Positions 18,305 through 27,601 of a stretch of 33,841 nt of DNA are shown here, in pieces (the first letter of the stretch is position 1; each line of letters opens with the position of its first letter). The translations under genes and the position numbers were made by a program. This DNA is from Microbacteriaceae bacterium (GTDB taxonomy: Bacteria; Actinomycetota; Actinomycetes; Actinomycetales; Microbacteriaceae), in NCBI GenBank assembly GCA_947448845.1, contig CANFOX010000006.1:1-33841 (forward strand). The letters run 5' to 3'. A model generated the notes under the pieces. The model saw only the letters and a list, made by a program, of their open reading frames with translations. It ran no database searches and was not told where the DNA came from.

Positions 18305-19974
18305 TATTCCCCGTCAGAGCCAGATGGAACTGGCATTGACTTCTGAACCTGCATCAAGAATTCAACATTGGATGAGGTTTCCTTGAGTCGGTTTAGCACC
18401 AATTCGAGGGCCTGCTGCTGTTCTAGACCGGCAAGTGCGCGGCGAAGCTTCCAAACAATTTTGGTCTCGTCTGGGCTCATCAGCATTTCTTCGCGACGAG
18501 TTCCAGAAGCGTTCACATCAACGGCCGGGAAGATGCGCTTGTCGGCAAGTGAGCGAGACAGGCGAAGTTCCATGTTTCCGGTTCCCTTGAATTCTTCGAA
18601 GATAACTTCATCCATCTTCGAGCCAGTTTCAACCAGCGCGGTAGCCAGAATCGTCAGCGAGCCGCCATCTTCTATGTTGCGAGCAGCACCGAAGAATCGC
18701 TTAGGTGGGTAGAGCGCCGACGAATCGACACCACCAGAAAGAATGCGGCCAGAAGCCGGTGCACTCAGGTTGTAGGCACGGCCAAGACGGGTAATCGAGT
18801 CGAGCAGAACTACAACATCGTGACCTAGTTCAACTAGGCGCTTAGCGCGCTCGATTGCCAACTCGGCAACCGTGGTGTGGTCTTCAGCGGGGCGGTCGAA
18901 GGTCGAGGCAATGACCTCACCCTTCACGGTGCGCTGCATGTCGGTAACTTCTTCTGGGCGCTCGTCAACCAGAACCACCATTAGGTGCACTTCTGGATTG
19001 TTCTGAGCGATCGAGTTGGCAATTGCCTGAAGCACCAGGGTCTTACCGGCCTTAGGTGGCGAAACGATCAAACCGCGCTGACCCTTACCGATTGGCGAAA
19101 CCAAGTCGATAATTCGGGTCGAGAGTTTGTTCGATTCAGTTTCGAGGCGAAGTCGAGTCTGCGGGTAAAGCGGGGTAAGTTTGCCGAACTCAACACGCTC
19201 TGCAGCCTGCTCGAGAGTGTGGCCGTTGATTGAGTCAACGCGAACGAGCGCGTTGAACTTCTGACGACCTTGGCCCTCGCCTTCGCGGGGCTGACGAATG
19301 GCGCCAACCAGGGCGTCACCCTTGCGCAGGTTGTACTTCTTTACCTGACCGAGCGAAACATAAACATCGTTCGGGCCAGGCAAGTAACCGGTGGTGCGAA
19401 CGAACGCATAGTTGTCGAGAATGTCAAGGATTCCACCAACCGGAATCAGAACGTCATCTGGAGAGATTTCTGGCTCGACTTCATCACGGTCGCGACCTTG
19501 ACCACCGGTGCCACGACGATCGCGGTCACGGTAGCGATCGCGGTTGCGATTGCGACGGTTGTTTCCGCCATTGCGGCGGTCATTGTCATAGCCACCATCG
19601 CGGTCGCCGTTGTCACGGTTTTCGCGTGGCTCGCGGTTTTCGCGTGGCTCACGGTTTTCGCGCTGCTCGCCACCCTCGCGTGGTTCACGAGTTTCTGCGC
19701 CTTCGCCCCGGTTGCGATTACGGTTTCGATTGCGGTTGTTGCCACCCTCGCGCTGTTCGCCACCTGGTTCACGAGCTTCGCGGGTTTCGCCGCTAGATTC
19801 GGTTTTTGGCGCGGCTTCAGCCACTGCAGCATCTGCAGCAGGCTTCTTGGCACGAGTCTTTGGTGCAGCCTTAGCAGCTGGGGCTTCGCTAGTTGCAGGT
19901 GCTTCGACTGGTGCAGAGGTTGCCGAACGGCGGGTACGGCGCGGGGCCGCACTAACTTCTTGGATTTCATCCAT
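18304..19974 (-). CDS. rho: Transcription termination factor Rho with long disordered N-terminal arm
   Basis: 556-aa RNA-dependent ATPase. The C-terminal two thirds are standard: cold-shock-like RNA-binding fold at about 175-245 ([25 protein letters not shown]), Walker A SPPKAGKT at 305-312, Walker [17 protein letters not shown], and the ring-closing [20 protein letters not shown]. Residues 1-170 are low complexity: Ala/Pro/Lys-rich, then Arg/Asn/Glu/Gly-rich ([11 protein letters not shown], repeated RENREP). I cannot see the usual helical Rho_N domain that opens most Rho proteins; a stop codon two codons upstream of the ATG excludes a longer start. Arg-rich insertions are known in actinobacterial Rho, but loss of the helical domain would be less usual. 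No Shine-Dalgarno is visible. Confidence 0.96.
   Translation of the reverse strand: MDEIQEVSAAPRRTRRSATSAPVEAPATSEAPAAKAAPKTRAKKPAADAAVAEAAPKTESSGETREAREPGGEQREGGNNRNRNRNRNRGEGAETREPREGGEQRENREPRENREPRENRDNGDRDGGYDNDRRNGGNNRRNRNRDRYRDRDRRGTGGQGRDRDEVEPEISPDDVLIPVGGILDILDNYAFVRTTGYLPGPNDVYVSLGQVKKYNLRKGDALVGAIRQPREGEGQGRQKFNALVRVDSINGHTLEQAAERVEFGKLTPLYPQTRLRLETESNKLSTRIIDLVSPIGKGQRGLIVSPPKAGKTLVLQAIANSIAQNNPEVHLMVVLVDERPEEVTDMQRTVKGEVIASTFDRPAEDHTTVAELAIERAKRLVELGHDVVVLLDSITRLGRAYNLSAPASGRILSGGVDSSALYPPKRFFGAARNIEDGGSLTILATALVETGSKMDEVIFEEFKGTGNMELRLSRSLADKRIFPAVDVNASGTRREEMLMSPDETKIVWKLRRALAGLEQQQALELVLNRLKETSSNVEFLMQVQKSMPVPSGSDGE
19613..19666. repeat. 18-bp tandem repeat, three copies, inside rho
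   Basis: Three consecutive 18-bp units (TCACGGTTTTCGCGTGGC and close variants) encoding repeated RENREP on the minus strand. Units differ at only a few positions, indicating recent duplication and possible length variation between strains without frameshift. Confidence 0.85.
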
Positions 19975-20074
19975 GTTTTATTTTTTGCACTTTCTTGTGT
20001 TTACAGGCTGAGTATCAAAAGCCTGGATAGAACCGCAGAGATTCGCGGTGGTAATGAATCGGGCGATTTACCGC
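19975..20074 (-). promoter_or_regulatory. Gap between thrB and rho; possible rho promoter and short leader
   Basis: 100 nt with no gene. On the minus strand a GATACT hexamer (in TTTTGATACTCAG) lies about 45 nt before the rho ATG, and ACCGC-8 nt-GCGGT forms a weak 5-bp hairpin. No clear terminator for thrB and no Shine-Dalgarno for rho. Rho genes are often autoregulated through their leader; nothing here proves it. Confidence 0.3.
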
Positions 20075-20995
20075 TCACAGATTCGTTACTACTGTAGCAC
20101 CTTTGAAGTCAACGGCCAACAAAAGCACTCGCCACTCCGAATACTTTTCGGCCACCAACTTGGCCGCTGCCATGCGCTCGGTTGGGCCGTTGGCTAGAAC
20201 GAGCACCGATGGGCCAGCACCTGAAACCACGGCTGGGTAACCTTTTTCACGAAGGGCTTGAATCAGTTCATCGGTTTTTGGCATTGCCGAAGCTCGGTAA
20301 TTCTGGTGCAGGCGATCTTCGGTTGCTGCCAACAAAAGCTCTGGGCTCTGAGTCATAGCGGCAATCAGAAGCGCTGATCTAGAAACGTTGAAAACCGCGT
20401 CGTCGTGCGGAACTGATTCTGGTTGTAACGACCTAGCTAAAGCCGTAGACATTTTGAAACTCGGCACTAGAACCAAAGGTGAAACACCGCGGTGCACAAA
20501 TAGTTTCTTGTGCTTTGGGCCGGTTTCGTCTTGCCAAGCAATGGTGAGACCGCCAAATAAGGCAGGTGCAACGTTGTCTGGGTGGCCTTCGATTTCAGTT
20601 GCTATTTCGAGCAGGTTTTCGTCACTGATTTCAACTAGACCTTCGAGCAAGCCCTTGGCTGCGATAATGCCAGAAACCACGGCCGCGCCTGAAGAACCCA
20701 TGCCGCGGCCGTGAGGAATGTTGTTGTGGGCCTTGAGCTTGAGACCCGATGCTTCAAAACCGAAATGCTTGAGCGTGTGCAAGAGCGATTTGGCAACCAG
20801 ATTGGTTTCGTCAACCGAAACCTCGCCGGCACCCTCGCCGATTGCCTCAACAACGACCTTGCCGTCGGCGGTGGCCTCAACCTCAAGTTCGTCATAAAAA
20901 GATAGAGCAATGCCGAGGGTGTCGAACCCAGGGCCAAGGTTGGCAGAGGTTGCCGGCACTTTAACCGAAACCTTGCGACCTGCTAGTTGGTTCAT
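20075..20995 (-). CDS. thrB: Homoserine kinase
   Basis: 306-aa GHMP-family kinase that phosphorylates homoserine to O-phosphohomoserine. Motifs: VKVPATSANLGPGFDTLG at the N-terminus, the ATP loop PHGRGMGSSGAAV at 94-106, and the C-terminal VVSGAGPSVLVLA. The ATG overlaps the thrC stop by 4 nt. Last gene of the threonine block before a 100-nt gap. Confidence 0.97.
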   Translation of the reverse strand: MNQLAGRKVSVKVPATSANLGPGFDTLGIALSFYDELEVEATADGKVVVEAIGEGAGEVSVDETNLVAKSLLHTLKHFGFEASGLKLKAHNNIPHGRGMGSSGAAVVSGIIAAKGLLEGLVEISDENLLEIATEIEGHPDNVAPALFGGLTIAWQDETGPKHKKLFVHRGVSPLVLVPSFKMSTALARSLQPESVPHDDAVFNVSRSALLIAAMTQSPELLLAATEDRLHQNYRASAMPKTDELIQALREKGYPAVVSGAGPSVLVLANGPTERMAAAKLVAEKYSEWRVLLLAVDFKGATVVTNL

Positions 20996-22074
20996 GATGA
21001 TTTGCTAAGCCCTAGGCGTTCAGCCACTTCGGCCGCTTTTGCAGAAACCGAGGTTGGTTTAATCTCTTTGCCGCGCTCGTCTTTAAGTGCCCACATTGGG
21101 TCTTTGAGCCCGTGCCCGGTAACAGTTACAACGATCTTTGAGCCAGCAGCAACCTCGCCAGCCTTCGAAGCCTTGAACAGGCCGGCAGCACCGGTTGCCG
21201 AAGAAGGTTCTACGAAAACGCCAACTTCCTGAGACAAGAATCGATGCATCCATAGAATTTCGGCGTCGGTAACTGCACCAAAGCGGCCACCTGATACTTC
21301 ACGAGCATTCTGGGCTAGATCCCATGAGGCTGGGTTTCCAATGCGAATTGCGGTGGCAATGGTTTCTGGCTTAGCAACCGGATGCCCGACCGTGAACGGT
21401 GCAGAACCCTCAGCCTGATAGCCCCACATTTGCGGAATCTTATAAATGCGACCGGCCTCTAGGTCTTCTTGGTAACCCTTGAAATAGGCCGAGTAATTGC
21501 CGGCGTTACCGACTGGAAGCACGTGTAGATCTGGAGCGTAACCCAGAGCGTCAACAACCTCGAAGGCTCCGGTCTTCTGGCCTTCGATGCGATCTGGGTT
21601 TACAGAGTTCACCAGGTGTACTGCATAGTTTTCACTTAGCTCTCGAGCTAGGCGCAAGCAATCGTCAAAGTTGCCTTTCACCTGCAAGATTTGCGCCTTG
21701 TGGGCTACCGCTTGTGAAAGTTTGCCCAGCGAAATCTTTCCTTTGGGAACCAGAACCACCGATTGAATGCCCGCAGCGGCGGCATATGCGGCCGCTGAAG
21801 CTGAGGTGTTTCCCGTTGAAGCGCAAATAACAGCTTGGGCACCGTGGCCGACGGCTTTAGACACCGCCATGGTCATACCGCGGTCTTTGAACGAACCGGT
21901 TGGGTTCATGCCTTCAAACTTGAGCCAAGCTGCCTCCGCGCCAACCAATTTGGCAAGCGCTGGTGCTTGCACCAGTGGGGTGCCACCCTCACCAAGTGTG
22001 ATGATCGGGTTGTCACTTTTGATGTCAAGGCGATCCATGTATTCGCGAATAACTCCGCGCCAAAGGTGTGCCAT
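20992..22074 (-). CDS. thrC: Threonine synthase
   Basis: 360-aa fold-type II PLP enzyme that converts O-phosphohomoserine to threonine. PLP lysine Lys63 in NPTGSFKDRGMTMA; phosphate/PLP loops ICASTGNTSASAAAYAAAAG and PVGNAGNYSAYFKGYQE; C-terminal VTVTGHGLKDP. Length fits the short actinobacterial class. Overlaps hom by one base upstream and thrB by 4 nt downstream. Confidence 0.97.
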   Translation of the reverse strand: MAHLWRGVIREYMDRLDIKSDNPIITLGEGGTPLVQAPALAKLVGAEAAWLKFEGMNPTGSFKDRGMTMAVSKAVGHGAQAVICASTGNTSASAAAYAAAAGIQSVVLVPKGKISLGKLSQAVAHKAQILQVKGNFDDCLRLARELSENYAVHLVNSVNPDRIEGQKTGAFEVVDALGYAPDLHVLPVGNAGNYSAYFKGYQEDLEAGRIYKIPQMWGYQAEGSAPFTVGHPVAKPETIATAIRIGNPASWDLAQNAREVSGGRFGAVTDAEILWMHRFLSQEVGVFVEPSSATGAAGLFKASKAGEVAAGSKIVVTVTGHGLKDPMWALKDERGKEIKPTSVSAKAAEVAERLGLSKSS

Positions 22075-23378
22075 TAGTAGCCTTCCACTCGAATTACTGA
22101 GGTTACGCGAGCCACCGAGTCGGTAGCGGCAAGTTCTTTTACAACAGACGAAAGCGATGCGTCGGTGGCATCGTGGGTTTCAATCTCAAGAGTTGTGGTG
22201 TTTCGACCTTCGGCAGCAAACTGCTCAACGGTTTCAATCGAAACCTGGTGCTGACTAAAAACATTGGCGATCTGGGCAAGTACGCCGGGCTGATCTTTCA
22301 CCTCGAGCGTGATTTGATAACTGGTGGTGACTCGGTCGATCGAGAGCACCGGCAGGTTCGCGTGCACCGAATCGGCAAGGCCTGGCCCTCCGGCAACGTG
22401 ACGTTTGGCGGCAGAAACTAGGTCACCGAGCACTGCCGAAGCTGTCTGAACGCCTCCGGCTCCTGCACCATAAAACATAAGCTGCCCCGCCGATTCGGCT
22501 TCAACATAAACCGCATTGAAGGCACCGCGAACCGAAGCCAAGGGGTGAGTCGCCGGAATCTGCGCCGGGTAAACCCGCACCGAGACACCTTCTGGGCCAG
22601 CTTCATCTGCAGCAATGCGCTCACATATGGCAAGAAGTTTGATGACGGTTCCATCGCGCTTGGCATTTTTCATCTGCTCGGCGGTAATTTTTGTGATGCC
22701 CTCACGGTAAACCGATTCGAGTGGAACCTCGGTGTGAAATGCCAGATACGCCAGAATGGCCGCCTTCTGTGCTGCGTCGAACCCCTCAACATCGAGGCTC
22801 GGGTCGGCTTCCAGGTAGCCAAGCTTGGTGGCTTCATCCATGGCTTGCTCAAGAGTGAGACCGGCGGTGTCCATTCGGTCAAGAATGTAGTTGGTTGAGC
22901 CGTTTACGATACCCATTACGCGGTTCACGGTGTCGCCAGCGAGTGACTCGCGCAGCGGGCGAATAATTGGAATGGCGCCGGCAACTGCGGCCTCGAAGTA
23001 AAGCTGAGCGCCAACTTGTTCTGCCGTGTCAAAAAGTTCGGTTCCGTGGGTTGCCAACAGCGCCTTATTGGCGGTGACAACATCTGAACCAGAATTCAGG
23101 GCTTGCAAAATGTAACTTCTGGCGGGCTCAATGCCGCCCATAACTTCAACCACGATGTCGGCTGCCAAAATTAGTGATTCGGCATCTTCAGTGATTAGTT
23201 CTTGGGGAACCGATTCGCGCACGCGCTTGGTGTCGCGAACGGCAATACCAATCAGATCGAGCCTGGCGCCAACGCGCGCGGCAAGTTCTGCCTGGTTTTC
23301 GATAAGAAGTCGGGCAACCTGACTGCCAACCGAGCCAGCCCCAAGCAGGGCTACTTTTAGTGGGCGATACTCATTCAA
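22074..23378 (-). CDS. hom: Homoserine dehydrogenase with C-terminal ACT domain
   Basis: 434-aa NAD(P)H-dependent enzyme that reduces aspartate semialdehyde to homoserine. N-terminal nucleotide site ALLGAGSVGSQVARLL, then VVEVMGGIEPA, VTANKALLATHG, GIVNGSTNYILDRM and the catalytic region GYLEADPSLDVEGFDAAQK. The last about 80 residues form an ACT domain (QITLEVKDQPGVLAQIANVF), consistent with threonine feedback inhibition. Overlaps lysA by 4 nt upstream. Confidence 0.97.
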   Translation of the reverse strand: MNEYRPLKVALLGAGSVGSQVARLLIENQAELAARVGARLDLIGIAVRDTKRVRESVPQELITEDAESLILAADIVVEVMGGIEPARSYILQALNSGSDVVTANKALLATHGTELFDTAEQVGAQLYFEAAVAGAIPIIRPLRESLAGDTVNRVMGIVNGSTNYILDRMDTAGLTLEQAMDEATKLGYLEADPSLDVEGFDAAQKAAILAYLAFHTEVPLESVYREGITKITAEQMKNAKRDGTVIKLLAICERIAADEAGPEGVSVRVYPAQIPATHPLASVRGAFNAVYVEAESAGQLMFYGAGAGGVQTASAVLGDLVSAAKRHVAGGPGLADSVHANLPVLSIDRVTTSYQITLEVKDQPGVLAQIANVFSQHQVSIETVEQFAAEGRNTTTLEIETHDATDASLSSVVKELAATDSVARVTSVIRVEGY

Positions 23379-24799
23379 GATTTTGCCTTCCCGTTTTGCT
23401 GCAATTCTTGCTGGTATTTCACATCTCTGCTAAATAAGTCTGCCTCGGTTTCACCGCGCACCAACAACCTGGCCTTACCGTTTCGAACGGCAACGACCGG
23501 TGGGCGGGTTACAAAGTTGTAGTTGCTCGCCAGTGAATAGCAATAGGCGCCAGTGGCGGCAACGGCAAGGATGTCGGTGGCACCAATATCCGAAGGAAGA
23601 TAACTGTCGCGCACCACAATGTCGCCGCTCTCGCAGTGCTTGCCAACTACGCGGCTAACCACCGGTGCCGCGTCAGAGTGTCGTGATGCCACAATCGCCG
23701 TGTAGTCGGCCTGGTAAAGCGCGGTGCGAAGGTTGTCGCTCATGCCGCCATCCACGCTCACATACTTTCGAACTGCAGGGATTGAACCTTCGGTAATCTG
23801 CACGTCTTTGATGGTGCCAACGGTGTAAAGCGTGACGGTGGTTGGCCCGGCAATGACGCGACCAGGCTCGAAGGCTAACTTTGGAGCCTTGATGCCCTGC
23901 TTTTTGCAGGCCTTGGCCACTGCTGCTGCCAAAAGGCGAGCGAAGTCGGCAACCACTGGGGCGCGATCTGCCGGTGTGTAGTTGATGCCGAAGCCTCCGC
24001 CTAGGTTTAGTTCAGGAACGTCTCCTGCAGCCAGTAGTTGGGCGTGAACTTCAATCAAACGGTCGGCGGCTTCTTCAAAAGCATCGGCCTTGAAAATCTG
24101 CGAACCAATGTGTGAGTGCAACCCAAGAAAACGCAGATGCGAGTGCGAACGAATTTTGGCTACCAGTGCTGGCACATCGGCCAGGGCAATGCCGAACTTT
24201 TGGTCTTCTCTGGCAGTTGCCAAAAACTCGTGAGTGTGGGCGTGAACGCCAGTGTTTACCCTGAGGCGAACTGGTTGAACCTTGTCTTGTGCACCAGCAG
24301 CCGAGGCGATTCGCTCGATTTCAATTTCGCTGTCAATGACGATTGCGCCAACCCCGGCGGTAACCGCGCGGCCGATCTCGTAGAGCGACTTGTTGTTTCC
24401 GTGCAGACCAATGCGCTCGGCAGGCACACCAGCTGCGAGCGCCACAGCTAGTTCGCCACCAGTTGCAACGTCAATGTTTAGCCCAAGATCATTCACCCAA
24501 GAGGCAATCTCGGTGTTCAGAAACACCTTGGATGCGTAATAAACCTTAGCCTCGGTACCGATTTCGGCGGCGGCAGCTTCGAAGGCTTTCTTCACAAAAG
24601 TTGCTCGTGAACGAAAGTCGTCTTCGTCGATTACAAATAGCGGAGTACCGAATTCGGTAGCAAGCGAATCAACCGCAACTCCAGCGATTGAAACCTCACC
24701 GGTTGAATCACGCTTAAAGTGCTGCGGCCAAAGATTTGGCGCCAGAGCGTTCACGTCGGTTGGCTTCTCGAGCCAATCTGGAATCAGTTTCTCGCTCAT
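23375..24799 (-). CDS. lysA: Diaminopimelate decarboxylase
   Basis: 474-aa fold-type III PLP enzyme for the last step of lysine synthesis from meso-diaminopimelate. PLP lysine Lys91 in VYYASKVFLN, FLGLHSHIGSQIF, the phosphate loop LNLGGGFGINY, and the active-site HCESGDIVV. The N-terminal about 45 residues are an actinobacterial extension (PDWLEKP, NLWPQHFKRD). The ATG overlaps the argS stop by one base (TAATG). Confidence 0.97.
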   Translation of the reverse strand: MSEKLIPDWLEKPTDVNALAPNLWPQHFKRDSTGEVSIAGVAVDSLATEFGTPLFVIDEDDFRSRATFVKKAFEAAAAEIGTEAKVYYASKVFLNTEIASWVNDLGLNIDVATGGELAVALAAGVPAERIGLHGNNKSLYEIGRAVTAGVGAIVIDSEIEIERIASAAGAQDKVQPVRLRVNTGVHAHTHEFLATAREDQKFGIALADVPALVAKIRSHSHLRFLGLHSHIGSQIFKADAFEEAADRLIEVHAQLLAAGDVPELNLGGGFGINYTPADRAPVVADFARLLAAAVAKACKKQGIKAPKLAFEPGRVIAGPTTVTLYTVGTIKDVQITEGSIPAVRKYVSVDGGMSDNLRTALYQADYTAIVASRHSDAAPVVSRVVGKHCESGDIVVRDSYLPSDIGATDILAVAATGAYCYSLASNYNFVTRPPVVAVRNGKARLLVRGETEADLFSRDVKYQQELQQNGKAKS

Positions 24800-26457
24800 T
24801 ACATGCGCTCCGGAGTTGAAATACCAAGCAGGCGAAGGCCGTTGCGAAGAACTTGACCGGCGGCATCATTTAGCCAAAGTCTGGTCTGGTGAACAAGCTC
24901 AACGGTGCCCCCGGAAAGCGGCGTTACCCGGCAGTTGTCGTACCAGCGATGGTATTTGCCGGCTAGGTCTTCGAGATAGCGAGCCACCCGGTGAGGGTCA
25001 CGAAACTGAGCCGCCTGCGCGGTAATTCGAGGCAGCTCAACCAGTGCGGCAATCAGTTCGCCCTCTGATTCGTGGGTTAGCAGTGAAGCGTCAAAAGTCT
25101 CACGTGTGACACCGAGCGACTCGGCGTTCTTGGCAACCTGCTTGGTTCGAGCGTGGGCATACTGCACATAAAAAACCGGGTTGTCATTGGTCTTCTTGGT
25201 GAGCTGTTCAAGGTCGATGTCAAGTGAAGAATTTATGGATGAGCGAGTGAGTGCATAGCGAGCGGCATCAACGCCGACGGCATCCACTAGATCTTCCATG
25301 GTTACCACTGTGCCGGCACGTTTAGACATGCGAACCGGCTCACCATCGCGAACCAGGTTCACCATCTGGCCAATCATAATTTCAAGATTCACGCCAGCCT
25401 CATCGCCGAACGCCGAACAGAGAGCCATCATGCGCCCGATGTAACCGTGGTGGTCAGCACCGAGCATGTAGATGCAACGGTCGTGACCGCGCTCGCGCTT
25501 GTCTAGGTAATAGGCCAGGTCGCCGGCAATGTAAGCGGCTTCACCGTCGCTCTTGATTACCACCCGGTCTCGGTCGTCACCAAAGGTGGTTGAGCGCAGC
25601 CAAATGGCGCCATCGGCTTCAAAGATATGACCAAGTTCACGAAGCTTGGTAATGGCTCGCTCGACCGCACCAGACTCATAGAGCGAGTTCTCGTGAAAAT
25701 AAACGTCAAAGTCAACGCCAAAGTCGTGAAGCGATTCTCGAATTTCTTGAAACATAAGTTCTACGCCAGCGGCACGAAAAGCCTCTTGGGCAGCATCTTC
25801 TGGAAGCGCCAGAATGTCTTCAGCGGTTTCGGCAAGAACACGTGAGGCAATCTCGTTTATGTATTCACCGGCATACCCGTCTTCAGGAGTTTCTTGACCA
25901 CGGGCTGCCGCCAGCAGCGAACGGGCAAAACGGTCGATTTGGGCACCGTGATCGTTGAAGTAATACTCGCGAGTAACCTCGGCTCCCTGGTTTTGCAAAA
26001 GCCTGGCAAGCGCATCGCCAACTGCAGCCCAACGAGTGCCGCCCAGGTGAATCGGTCCGGTTGGGTTCGCAGAAACGAACTCGAGGTTCATCTTCAGGCC
26101 AGCCAGGTCGTTACCCTTGCCGAAAGCCTCGCCAGCGGTAACGATTTCGCGAACCAACTCACCGGCTACTGCGGCGCTCAGGGTGAGGTTGATAAAGCCG
26201 GGCCCCGCAATGTCAACCTTGGTGACGCCCGCTAGCGCCGCCAACTCTGGCGCGAGCAGCTCTGCGAAGGCGCGTGGGTTCATACCAAACTTTGCGGCGA
26301 GCTGCATGGCAGCATTGGTTGCCCAGTCGCCATGGTCGCGATTCTTTGGGCGTTCAACCACAACTTCGGTGGGCAAATCACCTGCGCCGAGCACGCCGCG
26401 CGACTGCAGAGCTTGCAAAACTCGCACTATGGCTGCAGAAAGGTCGGCTGGAGTCAC
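24799..26457 (-). CDS. argS: Arginyl-tRNA synthetase
   Basis: Class I aminoacyl-tRNA synthetase, about 552 aa. The HIGH-type signature reads [17 protein letters not shown], the known variant in this family, and the KMSKS equivalent is [12 protein letters not shown]. The anticodon-binding DALR domain lies at the C-terminus ([16 protein letters not shown] onward). The ORF track starts at ATG 26469; I prefer GTG 26457 because GAGGGA precedes it and the resulting [12 protein letters not shown] start resembles relatives. However, TAGAGC lies 6 nt before the ATG, so a leaderless start at 26469 is also possible. First gene of the argS-lysA-hom-thrC-thrB block. Confidence 0.95.
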   Translation of the reverse strand: MTPADLSAAIVRVLQALQSRGVLGAGDLPTEVVVERPKNRDHGDWATNAAMQLAAKFGMNPRAFAELLAPELAALAGVTKVDIAGPGFINLTLSAAVAGELVREIVTAGEAFGKGNDLAGLKMNLEFVSANPTGPIHLGGTRWAAVGDALARLLQNQGAEVTREYYFNDHGAQIDRFARSLLAAARGQETPEDGYAGEYINEIASRVLAETAEDILALPEDAAQEAFRAAGVELMFQEIRESLHDFGVDFDVYFHENSLYESGAVERAITKLRELGHIFEADGAIWLRSTTFGDDRDRVVIKSDGEAAYIAGDLAYYLDKRERGHDRCIYMLGADHHGYIGRMMALCSAFGDEAGVNLEIMIGQMVNLVRDGEPVRMSKRAGTVVTMEDLVDAVGVDAARYALTRSSINSSLDIDLEQLTKKTNDNPVFYVQYAHARTKQVAKNAESLGVTRETFDASLLTHESEGELIAALVELPRITAQAAQFRDPHRVARYLEDLAGKYHRWYDNCRVTPLSGGTVELVHQTRLWLNDAAGQVLRNGLRLLGISTPERM

Positions 26458-26530
26458 GGATTCCCTCATTAATAGGCTCTACCGTTCAATCAAAAACGGG
26501 AGACAAACTTGGTTTAATCTTAGCGACCGC

Positions 26531-27481
26531 CTATGACTTGGGTATTAGACCTCGCACCGAGTCAGCCGTCACCGGAATCGGGTCGCAAATCTCACCGACA
26601 AACTGGCCGTCAACCTCATTCACAAAGCCGAGCAGATACCAACCCTGATTTGGGCCCTGAACCACCCTGGCCGCATAAATGTCGTAGTTGGGGTAAAGCT
26701 GTGAATCGCTGAAGTCAACCCCCGCAAGTGGCGAATCAACCACCTTTGACCAAACGCCGCCATTCTTTCCAACGCGCGCGATGGTTTCCGGTGCGTATTC
26801 ACGCCATCCGCAGTTAAAAATCATCAACGGAATGTCGTCAACCACCGCAAATTGAAATACCTCTAACTGGCCAAAACCGGCGCCTGGCTGGCTGAGCGGC
26901 GGCTGCACTTGCCAGTTGCGCAGGTCGGTCGAAGTGGCATGACCCATCACACCGCGATTGTCGACTGCGCCGTGGTTGGCTCGTGCGGTAATAAACATGT
27001 GCCAGGTGTTATCGCCAGGAAAACGGCAAACCCAAGGGTCTCGCCAGGCTTCATCGTTCCAACTGGAGTCCCCGAGCTTTTCATACCATCGAGCATCTGC
27101 CTCAACCAAGGGGTTTGATTCAAGTTTCGTCCAGGTGATTAGGTCGGTTGAGGTAGCCGCACCAACGCGCTGAATCAGGCCCTCTGCCCGGCTCGAACCC
27201 GTGTAAAACATCCACCAGAGGCCGGCATCGTCGCGAACTACCGAGCCGGTCCAGGTGCTCCAGTCGTCAAATGCAGGCACGTCGCCGATAGCAAGGGCGT
27301 CGGCAACCACCTTCCAGTTGCGAAGATCTTTCGAAATGGCATGCCCAACAGATGGATGACGGTGGCGTCGATCTGGGTCGCCGAGAGCTCGACTCGCCTG
27401 CAGGTAAAAGGCGTGGTAGTTCTCGCCATCAAAGGCATACCAGCTATCCCAAACCCACTGGCCGGGCAAACGTAAAGTCAT
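26531..27481 (-). CDS. GH32/43/68-like five-bladed beta-propeller glycoside hydrolase, cytoplasmic
   Basis: 316-aa protein with the plan of furanosidase-type glycoside hydrolases. Three candidate acids fit the clan: Asp12 in QWVWDSWY (the nucleophile position, WxxDP-like), Asp148 in the WRDPWV motif (RDP), and Glu207 in GQLEVFQF (acid/base). Repeated blade motifs such as GHAISKDLRNWKV, GAATSTDLITWTKL and GHATSTDLRNWQVQ are evident. There is no signal peptide, so the substrate would be intracellular, perhaps a fructoside or arabinoside taken up by a transporter, but no transporter is adjacent. A single-gene unit between argS and tRNA-Arg. Start ATG 27481 has TAGGCT 6 nt upstream and no clear Shine-Dalgarno. 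Specific activity cannot be told from sequence. Confidence 0.8.
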   Translation of the reverse strand: MTLRLPGQWVWDSWYAFDGENYHAFYLQASRALGDPDRRHRHPSVGHAISKDLRNWKVVADALAIGDVPAFDDWSTWTGSVVRDDAGLWWMFYTGSSRAEGLIQRVGAATSTDLITWTKLESNPLVEADARWYEKLGDSSWNDEAWRDPWVCRFPGDNTWHMFITARANHGAVDNRGVMGHATSTDLRNWQVQPPLSQPGAGFGQLEVFQFAVVDDIPLMIFNCGWREYAPETIARVGKNGGVWSKVVDSPLAGVDFSDSQLYPNYDIYAARVVQGPNQGWYLLGFVNEVDGQFVGEICDPIPVTADSVRGLIPKS

Positions 27482-27487
27482 TCCAAA

Positions 27488-27493
27488 AGCCTA
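27488..27493 (-). promoter_or_regulatory. Candidate -10 box of a leaderless GH transcript
   Basis: Minus-strand TAGGCT, then 6 nt (TTTGGA), then ATG 27481. Identical hexamer and spacing to pncB. It lies 15 nt from the proposed tRNA-Arg -10 box on the other strand, so the two promoters share a 47-bp gap. Confidence 0.45.
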
Positions 27494-27508
27494 ACCGAGA
27501 GGCGCTGG

Positions 27509-27514
27509 TAGTCT
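27509..27514 (+). promoter_or_regulatory. Candidate -10 box of the tRNA-Arg/DedA unit
   Basis: TAGTCT (TANNNT) 14 nt before the mature tRNA 5' end, predicting a start around 27521 and a 5' leader of about 8 nt. No good -35 at 17 nt. Confidence 0.4.
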
Positions 27515-27528
27515 TGTTTTGACCCTTA

Positions 27529-27600
27529 GCCCCTATAGCTCAGGGGATAGAGCGCCGCCCTCCGGAGGCGGAAGCGCAGGTTCGATTCCTGCTAGGGGCA
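27529..27600 (+). tRNA. tRNA-Arg (anticodon CCG)
   Basis: Full cloverleaf: acceptor GCCCCTA/TAGGGGC, D arm GCTC...GAGC, anticodon stem CCGCC/GGCGG with loop CTCCGGA (anticodon CCG, reads CGG), T arm CAGG-TTCGATT-CCTG, discriminator A at 27600. CCA is not encoded. The DedA start codon begins two bases after the discriminator. Confidence 0.95.
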
Positions 27601-27601
27601 C

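Noticed and set aside
19600-19800. Repeated GC-rich units that could suggest a CRISPR array or minisatellite
   Set aside because: Units are contiguous without spacers and are in frame with rho, so they are coding repeats.
19446-19970. Minus-strand ORF of 174 aa
   Set aside because: Frame-shifted reading of the rho N-terminal repeats.
19270-20097. Plus-strand ORF of 275 aa rich in Val/Ala
   Set aside because: Antisense of the low-complexity part of rho; composition follows from the repeats, not from a membrane protein.
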